Shown piece by piece: positions 52,048-63,819 of a DNA stretch of 64,000 nt (positions are counted from its first letter, which is position 1; each line of letters opens with the position of its first letter). Location: positions 2,852,001 through 2,916,000 of the forward strand of contig NZ_CP110012.1 of NCBI RefSeq assembly GCF_025947365.1, read 5' to 3'. This stretch comes from Flavobacterium sp. N502540. GTDB lineage: Bacteria > Bacteroidota > Bacteroidia > Flavobacteriales > Flavobacteriaceae. Below the pieces are notes generated by a model that was given only the letters and a program-made list of their open reading frames with translations, was not told the DNA's origin and searched no databases. The position numbers and the translations under genes were made by a program.

Positions 52048-52485
52048 ATGGCTAAAGAAATTAGTAAGGTAGTTAAACTACAAGTTAAGGGAGGTGCTGC
52101 GAACCCGTCGCCACCGGTTGGACCTGCTTTAGGAGCTGCTGGGGTTAACATCATGGAGTTCTGTAAGCAATTTAATGCTAGAACTCAGGATAAACCTGGC
52201 AAAATTTGCCCAGTGCAAATCACTGTGTATAAAGACAAATCATTTGATTTTGTCGTTAAGACTCCTCCAGCAGCAGTTCAGTTAATGGAAGCTGCAAAGC
52301 TAAAATCTGGTTCTGGTGAGCCTAATCGTAAAAAAGTAGCTAGCGTTACTTGGGAACAAATTAGAACTATTGCTGAAGACAAAATGCCGGACTTAAACGC
52401 TTTCACAATTGAGAAAGCTATGAGTATGGTTGCTGGAACAGCTAGATCTATGGGTATAACTGTATCAGGAGATGCTCCTTTTTAA
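52048..52485 (+). CDS. rplK: 50S ribosomal protein uL11
   Basis: The 145-residue protein binds the GTPase-associated 23S rRNA region. It has [24 protein letters not shown] and [20 protein letters not shown] use the ATG at 52048 ([11 protein letters not shown]), because the nine upstream residues of the longer frame are atypical. It is followed after 13 bases by rplA. Confidence 0.98.
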   Translation: MAKEISKVVKLQVKGGAANPSPPVGPALGAAGVNIMEFCKQFNARTQDKPGKICPVQITVYKDKSFDFVVKTPPAAVQLMEAAKLKSGSGEPNRKKVASVTWEQIRTIAEDKMPDLNAFTIEKAMSMVAGTARSMGITVSGDAPF

Positions 52486-52498
52486 TTAAGAAAAAGAC

Positions 52499-53188
52499 AT
52501 GGCAAAATTAACAAAAAAGCAAAAAGAGGCTGCTTCAAAAATTGAAAAGAACAAATTATACTCTCTAAAAGATGCTGCGGCATTATTGAAAGTTGTTGCT
52601 TCTGCAAAATTTGATGAGTCTGTTGATATCGCAGTTCGTTTGGGTGTAGATCCTAGAAAAGCGAATCAAATGGTAAGAGGTGTGGTTACATTGCCTCACG
52701 GAACAGGTAAAGATGTTAAAGTATTAGCATTAGTTACTCCAGATAAAGAAGCGGAAGCTAAAGAAGCTGGTGCAGACTATGTTGGTCTTGATGACTATTT
52801 ACAAAAAATTAAAGACGGTTGGACAGATGTTGATGTAATCATCACTATGCCAGCTGTTATGGGTAAATTAGGTCCATTAGGTCGTATTTTAGGACCTAGA
52901 GGTTTAATGCCAAACCCTAAAACAGGTACTGTAACTATGGATGTTGCAAAAGCTGTTGCAGAGGTTAAAGCTGGTAAAATTGACTTTAAAGTTGATAAAA
53001 CTGGTATCGTTCACGCAGGAATTGGTAAAGTTTCTTTTGGAGCTGAGCAAATTGTTGACAACGCACACGAAATTATTCAAACATTAATAAAACTTAAACC
53101 AACTGCTGCTAAAGGTACCTACATTAAAGGTATTCACCTTACAAGCACTATGAGTCCTGCTATTGCATTAGACCCAAAAGCAGTATAA
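52499..53188 (+). CDS. rplA: 50S ribosomal protein uL1
   Basis: The 229-residue protein of the L1 stalk has [36 protein letters not shown] and a C-terminal [11 protein letters not shown]. In many bacteria L1 represses its own operon by binding the L11 leader; no obvious leader copy was identified here. It sits between rplK and rplJ. Confidence 0.98.
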   Translation: MAKLTKKQKEAASKIEKNKLYSLKDAAALLKVVASAKFDESVDIAVRLGVDPRKANQMVRGVVTLPHGTGKDVKVLALVTPDKEAEAKEAGADYVGLDDYLQKIKDGWTDVDVIITMPAVMGKLGPLGRILGPRGLMPNPKTGTVTMDVAKAVAEVKAGKIDFKVDKTGIVHAGIGKVSFGAEQIVDNAHEIIQTLIKLKPTAAKGTYIKGIHLTSTMSPAIALDPKAV

Positions 53189-53210
53189 TTGGTAGTTAAA
53201 AATTTTTAGT

Positions 53211-53714
53211 ATGACTAGAGAAGAAAAATCAATCGCGATTGAAAATTTAACTGCGCAGTTAGCTGGTACAAATATCATTTATGTATCTGATATTTCTGGT
53301 TTAAACGCAGAGACAACTTCAAATTTACGTAGAGCTTGTTTTAAAGCTGGAATCAAATTAGAAGTTGTAAAGAACACTTTGCTTGCAAAAGCAATGGAAG
53401 CTTCTGCTAATGATTATGGTGATTTGCCAACAGTTTTAACTGGTAACAGTGCTATATTTATTTCTGATGTAGCTAATGCTCCTGGAAAAATTATCAAAGA
53501 TTTCCGTAAGAAATCTGATAAACCAGTTTTAAAAGGTGCTTTCATTAATAATGAAATTTACATAGGAGATAATCAATTAGATGCATTAGCAACTATTAAG
53601 TCTAAAGAAGAACTTCTTGGAGAACTTATCGGATTATTACAATCACCAGCTCAAAGAATTATTTCTGCTTTACAAAACAAATTCGCAGGTAGCGAAGAAG
53701 AAACTGAAGCATAA
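53211..53714 (+). CDS. rplJ: 50S ribosomal protein uL10
   Basis: The 167-residue stalk base protein binds 23S rRNA and carries L7/L12 dimers on its C-terminal helix. It has TREEKSIAIENLTAQLAGTNI, the GLNAETTSNLRRACFKAGI region and KNTLLAKAMEAS. It starts 22 bases after rplA. A small hairpin follows before rplL. Confidence 0.97.
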   Translation: MTREEKSIAIENLTAQLAGTNIIYVSDISGLNAETTSNLRRACFKAGIKLEVVKNTLLAKAMEASANDYGDLPTVLTGNSAIFISDVANAPGKIIKDFRKKSDKPVLKGAFINNEIYIGDNQLDALATIKSKEELLGELIGLLQSPAQRIISALQNKFAGSEEETEA

Positions 53715-53722
53715 TAATTATC

Positions 53723-53744
53723 GCAGGGAGTTTATTCTCCTTGC
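53723..53744 (+). promoter_or_regulatory. Hairpin between rplJ and rplL
   Basis: GCAGGGAG pairs with CTCCTTGC (8 pairs, one G-U) around a 6-nt loop. There is no T tract, so it is more likely a processing or stability element than a terminator. Confidence 0.5.
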
Positions 53745-53806
53745 TGCTTAAATAGCGCACAATAAACAAAATATAATTTTACAAATCATTTTAAACGATA
53801 GAAAAA

Positions 53807-54178
53807 ATGGCAGATTTGAAACAATTCGCAGAACAATTAGTTAACTTAACAGTTAAAGAAGTTAACGAATTAGCAACAATATTAAAAGACGAGTATGGTA
53901 TCGAGCCTGCTGCTGCAGCTGTAGTAGTTGCTGCTGGTGGTGGAGAAGGTGCTGCTGAAGAAGCACAAACTGAATTTACAGTTGTATTAAAAGAAGCTGG
54001 AGCTTCTAAATTAGCAGTTGTGAAATTAGTAAAAGAACTTACAGGTTTAGGTCTTAAAGAAGCTAAAGATGTAGTTGACGGTGCTCCAAGTAACGTTAAA
54101 GAAGGTGTTTCTAAAGAAGAGGCTGAAGGTCTTAAAAAATCATTAGAAGAAGCTGGAGCTGTAGTTGAGCTTAAATAA
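53807..54178 (+). CDS. rplL: 50S ribosomal protein bL12 (L7/L12)
   Basis: The 123-residue acidic stalk protein recruits translation factors. It has the N-terminal dimer part ([22 protein letters not shown]), an Ala/Gly-rich hinge (about 38-50) and a C-terminal domain with [20 protein letters not shown]. Length is normal for the family. Confidence 0.98.
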   Translation: MADLKQFAEQLVNLTVKEVNELATILKDEYGIEPAAAAVVVAAGGGEGAAEEAQTEFTVVLKEAGASKLAVVKLVKELTGLGLKEAKDVVDGAPSNVKEGVSKEEAEGLKKSLEEAGAVVELK

Positions 54179-54200
54179 TTTAACTCAGTTTTAAGAACTA

Positions 54201-54243
54201 GGTTTAGGTCCTGAGTTAACACTCAAAGGCCTAAACCATTTTT
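54201..54243 (+). terminator. Hairpin between rplL and rpoB (partial terminator)
   Basis: GGTTTAGG pairs with CCTAAACC, and the inner TGAGT with ACTCA, giving a long two-part stem followed by ATTTTTCG. It is placed like the rplL-rpoB attenuator of enteric bacteria, which lets only part of the polymerases go on to rpoB. Confidence 0.65.
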
Positions 54244-54442
54244 CGTATAATAAAATACATTAAATTTTATTATCAAATAGTTTAAAATACGGAAGAGTTT
54301 TTGATCAATACGAAGAAAAAAAATGGCGCTTGGTTTATCCGGTTTATTTTTAAAGATGTATTGATTCTAAAAAGAAAGTATAAACTAAACAATGTGTTTT
54401 ACACAAAAAACTACTTTTTTTTAATCAAAATTTTGTTCATTG

Positions 54443-57400
54443 ATGATAACAAATCAGACTGAAAGATTGAATTTTGCCTCTACAAAAAATATTCCTGACT
54501 ATCCAGATTTTCTAGATGTTCAGGTTAAATCTTTTAAAGATTTTTTTCAATTAGAAACTAAATCTGACGAAAGAGGCAACGAAGGTCTATACAACACCTT
54601 CATGGAAAACTTTCCAATTACAGATACAAGAAACAACTTTGTATTGGAGTTCCTGGATTATTTTGTAGACCCACCACGTTATACAATTCAAGAATGTATA
54701 GAGAGAGGACTTACTTATAGTGTGCCTTTAAAAGCCAGGTTAAAACTATACTGTACAGACCCAGAACACGAAGATTTTGAAACTATTGTACAAGATGTTT
54801 ATCTTGGAACAATTCCTTACATGACTCCAAGTGGTACCTTTGTAATTAATGGTGCCGAGCGTGTAGTAGTATCTCAGCTACACCGTTCTCCTGGTGTTTT
54901 CTTTGGACAATCATTCCACGCAAATGGAACAAAATTATATTCTGCCAGAGTAATTCCTTTTAAAGGATCCTGGATAGAATTTTCTACAGATATTAACAGC
55001 GTTATGTACGCGTATATCGATAGAAAGAAAAAATTACCGGTAACCACTTTATTCCGTGCTATTGGTTTCGAAAGAGATAAGGACATCCTTGAAATTTTCG
55101 ACTTAGCTGAAGAAATTAAAGTTTCTAAAACAGGTATCAAAAAGTATATTGGAAGAAGACTTGCTGCGCGTGTATTGAACACTTGGCACGAGGATTTCGT
55201 TGATGAAGATACCGGAGAGGTAGTTTCTATCGAACGTAACGAAATCATCCTTGATCGTGATACGATTATCGACAAAGATAATGTGGAAGAGATCATCGAT
55301 TCTAACGTTAAATCTATTTTGTTACACAAAGAGGATAATAACCAAGCAGATTATGCTATTATCCACAACACGTTACAAAAAGATCCAACAAACTCTGAAA
55401 AAGAAGCTGTTGAGCATATCTACAGACAATTGCGTAATGCAGAACCGCCTGATGAAGAAACTGCTCGTGGTATTATTGATAAATTGTTCTTCTCTGATCA
55501 ACGTTATAACTTAGGTGAAGTTGGTCGTTACAGAATGAACAAAAAGTTAGATTTAGATATCCCTATGGACAAGCAAGTGCTTACCAAAGAAGATATCATT
55601 ACAATCGTGAAATATTTGATCGAATTGATCAACTCAAAAGCTGAGATTGATGATATTGATCACTTATCAAACCGTCGTGTTAGAACAGTTGGAGAACAAT
55701 TGTCTCAGCAATTCGGTGTTGGTTTAGCACGTATGGCGAGAACTATTCGTGAGAGAATGAACGTTAGAGATAACGAGGTGTTTACACCAATTGATTTGAT
55801 CAATGCTAAAACATTATCATCAGTTATCAACTCTTTCTTTGGTACAAACCAGTTGTCTCAATTTATGGATCAAACGAATCCATTAGCTGAGATTACACAC
55901 AAGAGAAGACTTTCTGCACTTGGACCAGGTGGACTTTCGAGAGAAAGAGCTGGTTTCGAGGTTCGTGACGTTCACTATACACACTATGGTCGTTTATGTC
56001 CGATTGAAACTCCTGAGGGACCAAACATTGGTTTGATTTCATCTCTTGGAGTTTATGCAAAAGTAAACGGAATGGGATTCATCGAAACTCCATACCGTAA
56101 AGTAACTAATGGTGTAGTTGATTTAGAAAGTACTCCAATTTACTTAAGCGCTGAAGAAGAAGAAGGAAAAATGATTGCTCAGGCAAACATTGAAATGGAT
56201 GAGACTGGTAAAATTACGGCAACTAATGTTATTGCTCGTGAGGAGGGTGACTTCCCGGTTGTTGAACCTTCAGTTGTACATTATACAGACGTTGCACCTA
56301 ACCAGATTGCTTCGATTTCGGCTTCGTTAATTCCTTTCTTGGAACATGATGATGCGAACCGTGCGTTGATGGGATCTAACATGATGCGTCAGGCGGTTCC
56401 TTTGATCCGTCCGGAAGCACCAATCGTTGGTACAGGTTTAGAGCGTCAGGTAGCTTCAGATTCTAGAGTATTAATTAATGCTGAAGGAGATGGAACTGTA
56501 GAATATGTTGATGCAAATATCATTACTATTAAATACGACCGTACTGAAGATGAAAGAATGGTTAGTTTTGATGCTGATGAGAAAACATACAACTTAATTA
56601 AATTTAGAAAAACCAATCAGGGAACAAGTATTAACCTGAAACCAATCGTAAGAAAAGGTGACAGAGTTGTTCTTGGACAAGTATTATCAGAAGGATATGC
56701 TACTCAAAATGGTGAATTAGCTTTAGGTAGAAACTTAAAAGTTGCGTTCATGCCATGGAAAGGGTATAACTTTGAGGATGCGATTGTAATTTCTGAAAAA
56801 GTAGTTCGTGATGATATTTTTACTTCTATCCACGTTGATGATTATTCATTAGAGGTTAGAGATACTAAGTTAGGAAACGAAGAGTTAACAAACGATATTC
56901 CTAACGTTTCGGAAGAAGCTACTAAAGATTTAGATGAAAACGGTATGATCAGAATTGGAGCAGAGGTTAAGCCTGGCGACATTTTGATCGGAAAAATTAC
57001 ACCAAAAGGAGAATCAGATCCTACTCCGGAAGAGAAATTGCTTCGTGCAATCTTCGGGGATAAAGCAGGTGATGTAAAAGATGCTTCATTGAAAGCTTCT
57101 CCATCTTTACATGGTGTAGTTCTTGACAAAAAATTATTTGCAAGAGCCGTTAAAGATAAACGTAAACGTACTCAGGATAAAGATGCTTTAGGCGCTTTAG
57201 AAATGGAATTCGAAACTAAATTTGTTGAATTAAAAGACAGATTAGTAGAGAAATTATTCCTGATCGTTAATGGAAAAACATCTCAGGGTGTAATGAACGA
57301 TTTGGGTGAAGAAGTTTTACCAAAAGGTAAAAAATATACTCAAAAAATGCTTTACGCAGTAGAGGATTTTGCTCACTTAAGCAAAGGTCAATGGGTTGCT

Positions 57401-58255
57401 GATGACGCTACAAATAAAATGGTTAATGATTTAATTCATAACTATAAAATTAAGCTGAACGACTTACAAGGATCTTTAAGAAGAGAGAAATTCACCATTA
57501 CAGTTGGAGATGAATTGCCATCTGGAATCTTGAAATTGGCTAAAATCTATATCGCTAAAAAACGTAAGTTAAAAGTAGGTGATAAAATGGCGGGACGTCA
57601 CGGTAACAAAGGTATTGTTGCAAGAATCGTTCGTCATGAGGATATGCCATTCTTAGAAGACGGAACACCGGTAGATATCGTATTGAATCCACTTGGGGTA
57701 CCTTCTCGTATGAACATTGGTCAGATTTATGAGACTGTTCTTGGATGGGCCGGTATGAACTTGGGTAGAAAATTTGCTACTCCAATTTTTGACGGTGCTT
57801 CTTTAGATCAAATCAATGCTTTGACTGATGAGGCTAACGTACCACGTTTCGGACATACTTACCTTTATGATGGTGGAACTGGAGAGCGTTTTGCACAAAA
57901 AGCGACTGTGGGTGTAATTTACATGCTTAAATTAGGACACATGGTTGATGATAAGATGCACGCACGTTCTATCGGACCATACTCATTGATTACGCAACAG
58001 CCACTTGGAGGTAAAGCTCAATTTGGAGGTCAGCGTTTCGGAGAGATGGAGGTTTGGGCACTTGAGGCTTATGGAGCTTCTAGTACACTACGTGAAATCT
58101 TAACTGTTAAGTCTGATGACGTTATTGGTAGAGCTAAAACTTACGAGGCTATCGTTAAGGGTGAAACTATGCCAGAACCAGGTTTACCAGAATCGTTCAA
58201 TGTATTAATGCACGAATTGAAAGGTCTAGGTTTAGATCTTCGTTTGGAAGAATAA
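54443..58255 (+). CDS. rpoB: RNA polymerase beta subunit
   Basis: The 1270-residue protein forms, with RpoC, the catalytic core of RNA polymerase. Conserved stretches include [29 protein letters not shown] (rifampicin region, in pieces, near residues 473-503) and [16 protein letters not shown] near the C-terminus. In the rifampicin region the residues appear wild type by pattern. I use the ATG at 54443, one codon after the TTG-started frame. It follows rplL after 264 bases with a hairpin. Confidence 0.99.
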   Translation: MITNQTERLNFASTKNIPDYPDFLDVQVKSFKDFFQLETKSDERGNEGLYNTFMENFPITDTRNNFVLEFLDYFVDPPRYTIQECIERGLTYSVPLKARLKLYCTDPEHEDFETIVQDVYLGTIPYMTPSGTFVINGAERVVVSQLHRSPGVFFGQSFHANGTKLYSARVIPFKGSWIEFSTDINSVMYAYIDRKKKLPVTTLFRAIGFERDKDILEIFDLAEEIKVSKTGIKKYIGRRLAARVLNTWHEDFVDEDTGEVVSIERNEIILDRDTIIDKDNVEEIIDSNVKSILLHKEDNNQADYAIIHNTLQKDPTNSEKEAVEHIYRQLRNAEPPDEETARGIIDKLFFSDQRYNLGEVGRYRMNKKLDLDIPMDKQVLTKEDIITIVKYLIELINSKAEIDDIDHLSNRRVRTVGEQLSQQFGVGLARMARTIRERMNVRDNEVFTPIDLINAKTLSSVINSFFGTNQLSQFMDQTNPLAEITHKRRLSALGPGGLSRERAGFEVRDVHYTHYGRLCPIETPEGPNIGLISSLGVYAKVNGMGFIETPYRKVTNGVVDLESTPIYLSAEEEEGKMIAQANIEMDETGKITATNVIAREEGDFPVVEPSVVHYTDVAPNQIASISASLIPFLEHDDANRALMGSNMMRQAVPLIRPEAPIVGTGLERQVASDSRVLINAEGDGTVEYVDANIITIKYDRTEDERMVSFDADEKTYNLIKFRKTNQGTSINLKPIVRKGDRVVLGQVLSEGYATQNGELALGRNLKVAFMPWKGYNFEDAIVISEKVVRDDIFTSIHVDDYSLEVRDTKLGNEELTNDIPNVSEEATKDLDENGMIRIGAEVKPGDILIGKITPKGESDPTPEEKLLRAIFGDKAGDVKDASLKASPSLHGVVLDKKLFARAVKDKRKRTQDKDALGALEMEFETKFVELKDRLVEKLFLIVNGKTSQGVMNDLGEEVLPKGKKYTQKMLYAVEDFAHLSKGQWVADDATNKMVNDLIHNYKIKLNDLQGSLRREKFTITVGDELPSGILKLAKIYIAKKRKLKVGDKMAGRHGNKGIVARIVRHEDMPFLEDGTPVDIVLNPLGVPSRMNIGQIYETVLGWAGMNLGRKFATPIFDGASLDQINALTDEANVPRFGHTYLYDGGTGERFAQKATVGVIYMLKLGHMVDDKMHARSIGPYSLITQQPLGGKAQFGGQRFGEMEVWALEAYGASSTLREILTVKSDDVIGRAKTYEAIVKGETMPEPGLPESFNVLMHELKGLGLDLRLEE

Positions 58256-58575
58256 TAAATGTTTTCAGTTACGGTCTCAGTATTCAGTTTAACACTGAAT
58301 TCTGGGACTTTAGCTGTTTACTAAATGTTAGAAGTTTTTAAAGATTTATACCCGTAACCCGTTCCGATTTTTTATAGTAATGCTAGGCATTCTATAACTA
58401 GCGCTTCAAATTAAATTTTGAAGTTTAGAGAAGTAACCCGAGGTAGTGTTTTAAGTCAAAAGTTTGAAAGTCCAAAGTCTAAAGTCGTTCCTGACTTTAA
58501 AACTTTATGACGTTTGACTTTAGACTAGACTAAGAATCAATTTTTTAATTGCAAAATAAATCAATAGTAAAAACT
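58256..58575 (+). other. rpoB-rpoC spacer, 320 bp, with two hairpins
   Basis: ATTCAGT/ACTGAAT with outer CAG/CTG forms a stem at 58278-58304, and TATAG-AATGC/GCATT-CTATA forms another at 58373-58396. A degenerate AAGTCCAAAGTCTAAAGTC type of repeat lies at about 58459-58530. No ORF was found. The spacer is longer than the usual distance between rpoB and rpoC. Confidence 0.6.
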
Positions 58576-61500
58576 ATGATGAATAACAGAAACAATAAAG
58601 ACAAAAATCCGGTAAAAAGATTTAACAAAATTTCTATTGGATTGGCTTCACCAGAATCTATCCTGAAAGAATCAAGAGGAGAGGTTTTAAAGCCAGAAAC
58701 AATTAACTACAGAACTCACAAACCAGAGCGTGACGGACTTTTCTGCGAAAGAATCTTCGGACCAGTAAAAGATTTCGAATGTGCTTGTGGTAAGTATAAA
58801 AGAATTCGTTACAAAGGTATCATCTGCGACCGTTGTGGTGTTGAAGTTACAGAGAAAAAAGTACGTCGTGACAGAGTAGGACACATCAATCTTGTTGTGC
58901 CAATTGCTCACATCTGGTATTTCCGTTCTCTTCCAAACAAAATTGGTTATATCCTTGGTCTTCCATCTAAAAAATTAGATATGATCATTTACTACGAAAG
59001 ATACGTAGTAATTCAAGCTGGTATTGCTAAAAATGCAGATGGAGAATCTTTACAAAGATTAGATTTCTTAACTGAAGAAGAATACTTAAACATTTTAGAT
59101 ACTCTTCCACAAGAGAATCAATATTTAGATGATTTAGATCCAAACAAATTCGTTGCTAAAATGGGAGCGGAATGTATCATGGATTTATTAGCTCGTATTG
59201 ACCTGGATGCTTTATCTTATGAATTAAGACACAGCGCTAACAACGAGACTTCTAAACAAAGAAAAACGGAGGCTTTAAAAAGATTACAAGTTGTGGAATC
59301 TTTCCGTGAGTCTAACGAAAACCGTGAAAACCGTCCGGAATGGATGATCATGAAAGTGGTTCCAGTTATTCCGCCGGAATTACGTCCGCTTGTGCCACTT
59401 GATGGAGGTCGTTTTGCAACTTCAGATTTGAACGATTTATATCGTCGTGTAATCATCCGTAACAACCGTTTGAAAAGATTAATGGAGATTAAAGCTCCAG
59501 AAGTGATCTTAAGAAACGAGAAACGTATGTTACAGGAATCTGTAGATTCATTATTTGATAACACTCGTAAAGCATCTGCTGTTAAAACAGAATCAAACAG
59601 ACCATTAAAATCATTATCTGACTCTTTAAAAGGTAAACAAGGACGTTTCCGTCAAAACCTTTTAGGAAAACGTGTGGATTATTCTGCTCGTTCGGTAATC
59701 GTCGTTGGTCCTGAGTTAAAATTATACGAATGCGGATTGCCAAAAGATATGGCTTCTGAATTATACAAACCTTTCGTTATCCGTAAATTGATCGAAAGAG
59801 GTATTGTAAAAACAGTAAAATCTGCTAAGAAAATAATCGATAAAAAAGAGCCGGTAGTTTGGGATATCCTTGAAAACGTAATTAAAGGACACCCGGTATT
59901 ACTAAACCGTGCTCCTACTTTGCACAGATTAGGTATCCAGGCATTCCAGCCAAAATTAATTGAAGGAAAAGCGATCCAGTTACACCCATTAGTATGTACG
60001 GCGTTTAACGCGGATTTTGATGGTGACCAGATGGCGGTTCACTTACCATTAGGACCAGAGGCTATTTTAGAGGCACAATTATTAATGTTGGCTTCTCACA
60101 ATATCCTTAACCCTGCAAATGGTGCTCCAATTACTGTACCTTCTCAGGACATGGTCTTGGGTCTATACTATATGACCAAAGAGCGTATTTCTACAGAAGA
60201 TCACAAAATTATCGGTCAGGATTTGACTTTCTATTCTGCTGAAGAAGTAAATATTGCATTAAACGAAGGAAGATTAGAATTGAATGCTCGTGTGAAAATT
60301 AGAGCTAAAGATTTTAATGACGCCGGAGAATTAGTGTTCCAAATTATTCAAACAACTGCTGGACGTGTATTATTTAATGAAGTAGTACCTGAGGCAGCCG
60401 GATATATCAACGACGTATTAACTAAGAAAAACCTTAGAGATATTATCGGACACATTTTAAGTGTGACTGATGTACCTACAACGGCAGCTTTCTTGGATAA
60501 TATGAAAGATATGGGTTATAAATTTGCATTTAGAGGAGGTTTATCATTCTCTTTAGGTGATATTAGAATCCCAGAACAAAAAACGAAGTTAATTGCAGAT
60601 GCCAGAGAGCAAGTTGAGGGTATCTCAACTAACTATAACATGGGTCTTATTACCAATAACGAGCGTTACAACCAGGTTATTGACGTATGGACTTCTGCGA
60701 ATGCTCAGTTAACAGAGTTAGCAATGAAAAATATTAGAGAAGACCAACAAGGTTTCAACTCTGTATATATGATGCTTGACTCTGGGGCGAGGGGTTCTAA
60801 GGAGCAGATTCGTCAGTTAACAGGTATGCGTGGTTTGATGGCTAAGCCTAAAAAATCTACTGCCGGTGGTGGTGAGATTATTGAAAATCCGATTCTTTCT
60901 AACTTTAAGGAAGGTCTTTCGATTCTTGAGTACTTCATTTCTACTCACGGTGCTCGTAAAGGTCTTGCGGATACCGCTCTTAAAACGGCGGATGCTGGTT
61001 ACTTAACAAGAAGGCTTCATGACGTTTCTCAGGATGTTATTGTTAACATCGAGGATTGTGGAACTTTAAGAGGTGTTGAAGTTTCTGCATTGAAGAAAAA
61101 TGAGGAAATCGTTGAATCATTAGGAGAAAGAATTTTAGGACGTGTTGCATTGCAAGATGTTATTAATCCTTTAACTAATGAAGTATTAGTTCAATCAGGT
61201 CACCAGATTACGGAGGCTATTATGAAGACTATCGAAGCTTCTCCTATTGAAAGAGTAGAAGTTAGATCTCCATTAACTTGTGAGGCTTTAAAAGGTATTT
61301 GTGCTAAATGTTACGGTAGAAACTTAGCTACCGGTAAAATGACACAAAGAGGTGAAGCTGTCGGAGTTATTGCAGCTCAGTCTATTGGAGAGCCTGGTAC
61401 ACAGTTAACACTTCGTACGTTCCACGTTGGAGGGGTTGCAGGAGGTATCTCTGAGGAGTCTAGTATTGTTACAAGATTTGCAGGTAGACTTGAGATTGAA

Positions 61501-62883
61501 GATTTAAAAACTGTTAAAGGTGAGGACAGCGAAGGTAATGCGGTAGATATCGTAGTATCACGTTCAACTGAATTAAAATTAGTTGATGAGAAAACTGGAA
61601 TCGTTTTAAATACACATAATATTCCTTACGGTTCTAGTATCTTTGTTCAAGATGGTGAAGCTGTAGCTAAAGGAACTGTAATCTGTAAGTGGGATCCATA
61701 TAACGGTGTAATTGTTTCTGAATTTACTGGTAAAATTGCTTACGAAGATTTAGAGCAAGGACAATCGTACATGGTTGAAATTGATGAGCAAACTGGATTC
61801 CAGGAGAAAGTAATTTCTGAGGCGAGAAACAAAAAATTAATCCCAACTTTATTGGTTTACGGTAAAGAAGGTGAATTGATTCGTTCGTACAACTTACCGG
61901 TAGGTGCACACTTAATGGTTGAGAATGGTGAGAAAATTAAAGCAGGTAAAGTATTAGTGAAAATCCCTCGTCGTTCTTCTAAAGCGGGCGATATTACAGG
62001 AGGTCTTCCAAGAATTACCGAGTTGCTTGAGGCTCGTAACCCTTCAAACCCGGCAGTTGTTTCTGAAATCGACGGTGTTGTTTCTTTCGGTAAAATCAAA
62101 AGAGGTAACCGTGAGATCGTTATCGAATCTAAATTTGGTGAGATTAAAAAGTATTTAGTTAAACTTTCAAGCCAGATCTTAGTTCAGGAAAATGACTTCG
62201 TAAGAGCAGGAGTACCATTGTCTGACGGTGCAATTACACCAGATGATATTTTAAGAATTCAAGGACCAGCTGCTGTTCAACAGTACTTGGTAAATGAAAT
62301 TCAAGAGGTATACCGTCTTCAAGGGGTAAAAATTAATGACAAGCACTTTGAGGTAGTTATTCGTCAAATGATGCGTAAAGTAAGAGTTCAGGATCCGGGT
62401 GATACTTTATTCTTAGAGGATCAATTAATTCACACTAAAGATTTCATCGTTCAAAACGATAAATTATACGGTATGAAAGTAGTTGAAGATGCTGGTGATT
62501 CTGCGGTATTGAAACCAGGTCAGATCATTACTCCTCGTGAATTACGTGATGAAAACTCATTGTTGAAACGAAATGATAAAAATCTGGTTGTAGCCAGAGA
62601 TGTAATCACTGCAACTGCAACGCCAGTTTTACAAGGTATTACAAGAGCTTCGCTACAAACTAAATCATTCATTTCTGCGGCTTCATTCCAGGAGACAACG
62701 AAAGTACTTAACGAAGCTGCTGTAGCTGGTAAAGTAGATGATTTAGAAGGATTGAAAGAAAATGTAATTGTTGGACACAGAATTCCTGCGGGAACTGGTA
62801 TGAGAGAATACGATAACACTATCGTAGGATCTAAAGACGATTACAATGAAATGATGGCTAATAAAGAAGAATATATTTATTAA
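58576..62883 (+). CDS. rpoC: RNA polymerase beta' subunit
   Basis: The 1435-residue protein carries the catalytic magnesium: NADFDGD with D480, D482 and D484. The N-terminal zinc ribbon has CACGKYKR and CDRCGVEV, and a second zinc site has [16 protein letters not shown]. The trigger-loop region includes [21 protein letters not shown] use the ATG at 58576 ([10 protein letters not shown]), not the TTG nine codons earlier. It is followed after 12 bases by the DUF3467 gene. Confidence 0.99.
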   Translation: MMNNRNNKDKNPVKRFNKISIGLASPESILKESRGEVLKPETINYRTHKPERDGLFCERIFGPVKDFECACGKYKRIRYKGIICDRCGVEVTEKKVRRDRVGHINLVVPIAHIWYFRSLPNKIGYILGLPSKKLDMIIYYERYVVIQAGIAKNADGESLQRLDFLTEEEYLNILDTLPQENQYLDDLDPNKFVAKMGAECIMDLLARIDLDALSYELRHSANNETSKQRKTEALKRLQVVESFRESNENRENRPEWMIMKVVPVIPPELRPLVPLDGGRFATSDLNDLYRRVIIRNNRLKRLMEIKAPEVILRNEKRMLQESVDSLFDNTRKASAVKTESNRPLKSLSDSLKGKQGRFRQNLLGKRVDYSARSVIVVGPELKLYECGLPKDMASELYKPFVIRKLIERGIVKTVKSAKKIIDKKEPVVWDILENVIKGHPVLLNRAPTLHRLGIQAFQPKLIEGKAIQLHPLVCTAFNADFDGDQMAVHLPLGPEAILEAQLLMLASHNILNPANGAPITVPSQDMVLGLYYMTKERISTEDHKIIGQDLTFYSAEEVNIALNEGRLELNARVKIRAKDFNDAGELVFQIIQTTAGRVLFNEVVPEAAGYINDVLTKKNLRDIIGHILSVTDVPTTAAFLDNMKDMGYKFAFRGGLSFSLGDIRIPEQKTKLIADAREQVEGISTNYNMGLITNNERYNQVIDVWTSANAQLTELAMKNIREDQQGFNSVYMMLDSGARGSKEQIRQLTGMRGLMAKPKKSTAGGGEIIENPILSNFKEGLSILEYFISTHGARKGLADTALKTADAGYLTRRLHDVSQDVIVNIEDCGTLRGVEVSALKKNEEIVESLGERILGRVALQDVINPLTNEVLVQSGHQITEAIMKTIEASPIERVEVRSPLTCEALKGICAKCYGRNLATGKMTQRGEAVGVIAAQSIGEPGTQLTLRTFHVGGVAGGISEESSIVTRFAGRLEIEDLKTVKGEDSEGNAVDIVVSRSTELKLVDEKTGIVLNTHNIPYGSSIFVQDGEAVAKGTVICKWDPYNGVIVSEFTGKIAYEDLEQGQSYMVEIDEQTGFQEKVISEARNKKLIPTLLVYGKEGELIRSYNLPVGAHLMVENGEKIKAGKVLVKIPRRSSKAGDITGGLPRITELLEARNPSNPAVVSEIDGVVSFGKIKRGNREIVIESKFGEIKKYLVKLSSQILVQENDFVRAGVPLSDGAITPDDILRIQGPAAVQQYLVNEIQEVYRLQGVKINDKHFEVVIRQMMRKVRVQDPGDTLFLEDQLIHTKDFIVQNDKLYGMKVVEDAGDSAVLKPGQIITPRELRDENSLLKRNDKNLVVARDVITATATPVLQGITRASLQTKSFISAASFQETTKVLNEAAVAGKVDDLEGLKENVIVGHRIPAGTGMREYDNTIVGSKDDYNEMMANKEEYIY

Positions 62884-62895
62884 TATTAGGAACCT

Positions 62896-63207
62896 ATGAG
62901 TAATCCGAACCAACAACAAGAACAGATTAATATCGAGTTAGATGAAACTATTGCAGAAGGAATTTATTCTAATCTGGCGATTATCAATCACTCATCATCA
63001 GAATTTGTTTTAGATTTTGTGAGTATTATGCCTGGTATTCCTAAAGCCAAAGTAAAGTCAAGAATTGTCTTGACGCCACAACATGCTAAAAGATTATTAA
63101 AAGCAATTGGTGAAAATATTCATCGTTTTGAAGTCGCTCATGGCGAAATCAAAGAGACAGAACAAGCTCCAATACCGCTTAATTTTGGTCCTGCGGGACA
63201 AGCATAA
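62896..63207 (+). CDS. DUF3467 domain protein
   Basis: The 103-residue protein has the typical INIELDETIAEGIYSNLAIINHSSSEFVLDF pattern (in pieces, residues 11-41), a PGIPKAKVKSRIVLTP stretch and a PIPLNFG end. DUF3467 proteins are small beta-rich proteins of unknown role. Its place 12 bases behind rpoC suggests cotranscription and perhaps a link to transcription, but no direct evidence exists. A terminator follows. Confidence 0.88.
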   Translation: MSNPNQQQEQINIELDETIAEGIYSNLAIINHSSSEFVLDFVSIMPGIPKAKVKSRIVLTPQHAKRLLKAIGENIHRFEVAHGEIKETEQAPIPLNFGPAGQA

Positions 63208-63213
63208 ACTTTA

Positions 63214-63239
63214 AAAGCCCCAGTAATGGGGCTTTTTTT
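63214..63239 (+). terminator. Terminator of the rpoBC-DUF3467 unit
   Basis: AAAGCCCC pairs with GGGGCTTT around a 5-nt loop and is followed by a run of TTTTT. Confidence 0.92.
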
Positions 63240-63760
63240 ATGGAAAAACAAATTTTTAAGGCAAATTTTGGTTCAGTACAAAATGTTGGGAGTTGATAGA
63301 AGTTACTCCTTTATTAACGATTTCAGCTCTTTATTTAAGAGTTCATTTTGTTACGGCTGATTTTATAATTAGTGTTCTCTGCCGGTATAAATATTTGAAA
63401 TATTTAAAAATGGGCTGAAAGCCCAAAAGCATAAAAATAGTGCAGAGCACTATAAATTAAGATAGTGAATCATATTGCCCTGAAAGGGCATAAGCAGTTG
63501 CAGGAAAGTCTGGTAAAGAAAGTTTTGATGACTTTTACCACTGTGATAAAACGGACGTGTGTGAATTTTGTCAATCGCTAAAAATCCTTGTGCATTTGCG
63601 AGTAAAATAATCAAGAAATGCTGTTCAACGGATTTATTTTTACTTTCGTCGACAAAATTTCTTGTTTTAAATGAATTGTGCTAGCTTGTGACCGCTTATA
63701 TAAAAAGATATTAATTTTTGGAGTATAAAAACTAATTAAGGTTGGATTAATTCAAATTAA
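63240..63760. other. Intergenic region, about 520 bp
   Basis: No convincing gene was found. A 25-codon ORF at about 63282 lacks support. The repeat block at 63412-63490 is described separately. The rest is AT-rich. Confidence 0.6.
63412..63490. repeat. Paired GAAA-loop palindromes
   Basis: GGGCTGAAAGCCC (63412-63424) and TGCCCTGAAAGGGCA (63476-63490) are short stems around TGAAA-type loops. They flank an AT-rich stretch with GTGCAGAGCACT. They resemble intergenic repeats spread in Bacteroidota, but only this block is in the window. Confidence 0.5.
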
Positions 63761-63797
63761 AAAAAAGCGCTAATTGTAAAAAATTAGCGCTTTTTTT
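63761..63797. terminator. Terminator before prfC (minus strand) and at the end of the plus unit
   Basis: AAAAAAGCGCTAATT pairs with AATTAGCGCTTTTTT (15 bp) around a 6-nt loop. It lies 23 bases downstream of the prfC stop and is symmetric, so it may work in both directions. Confidence 0.9.
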
Positions 63798-63819
63798 ATA
63801 GTTGAAATTTTGAAATTTC

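Noticed and set aside
53791..54222. 143-codon minus-strand ORF opposite rplL
   Set aside because: It is a mirror of the rplL coding sequence, with a low-complexity Ser/Ala/Thr product and no independent signals.
54874..55329. 151-codon minus-strand ORF inside rpoB
   Set aside because: It is antisense to conserved RpoB sequence and its product is Ser/Leu-rich without motifs.
58549..58575. Upstream TTG start for rpoC
   Set aside because: The nine extra residues are unlike the family and the ATG at 58576 gives the usual MMNN start.
63282..63359. 25-codon ORF (MLGVDRSYSF...) in the spacer before prfC
   Set aside because: No hydrophobic segment, motif or promoter supports it; chance is the simpler explanation.
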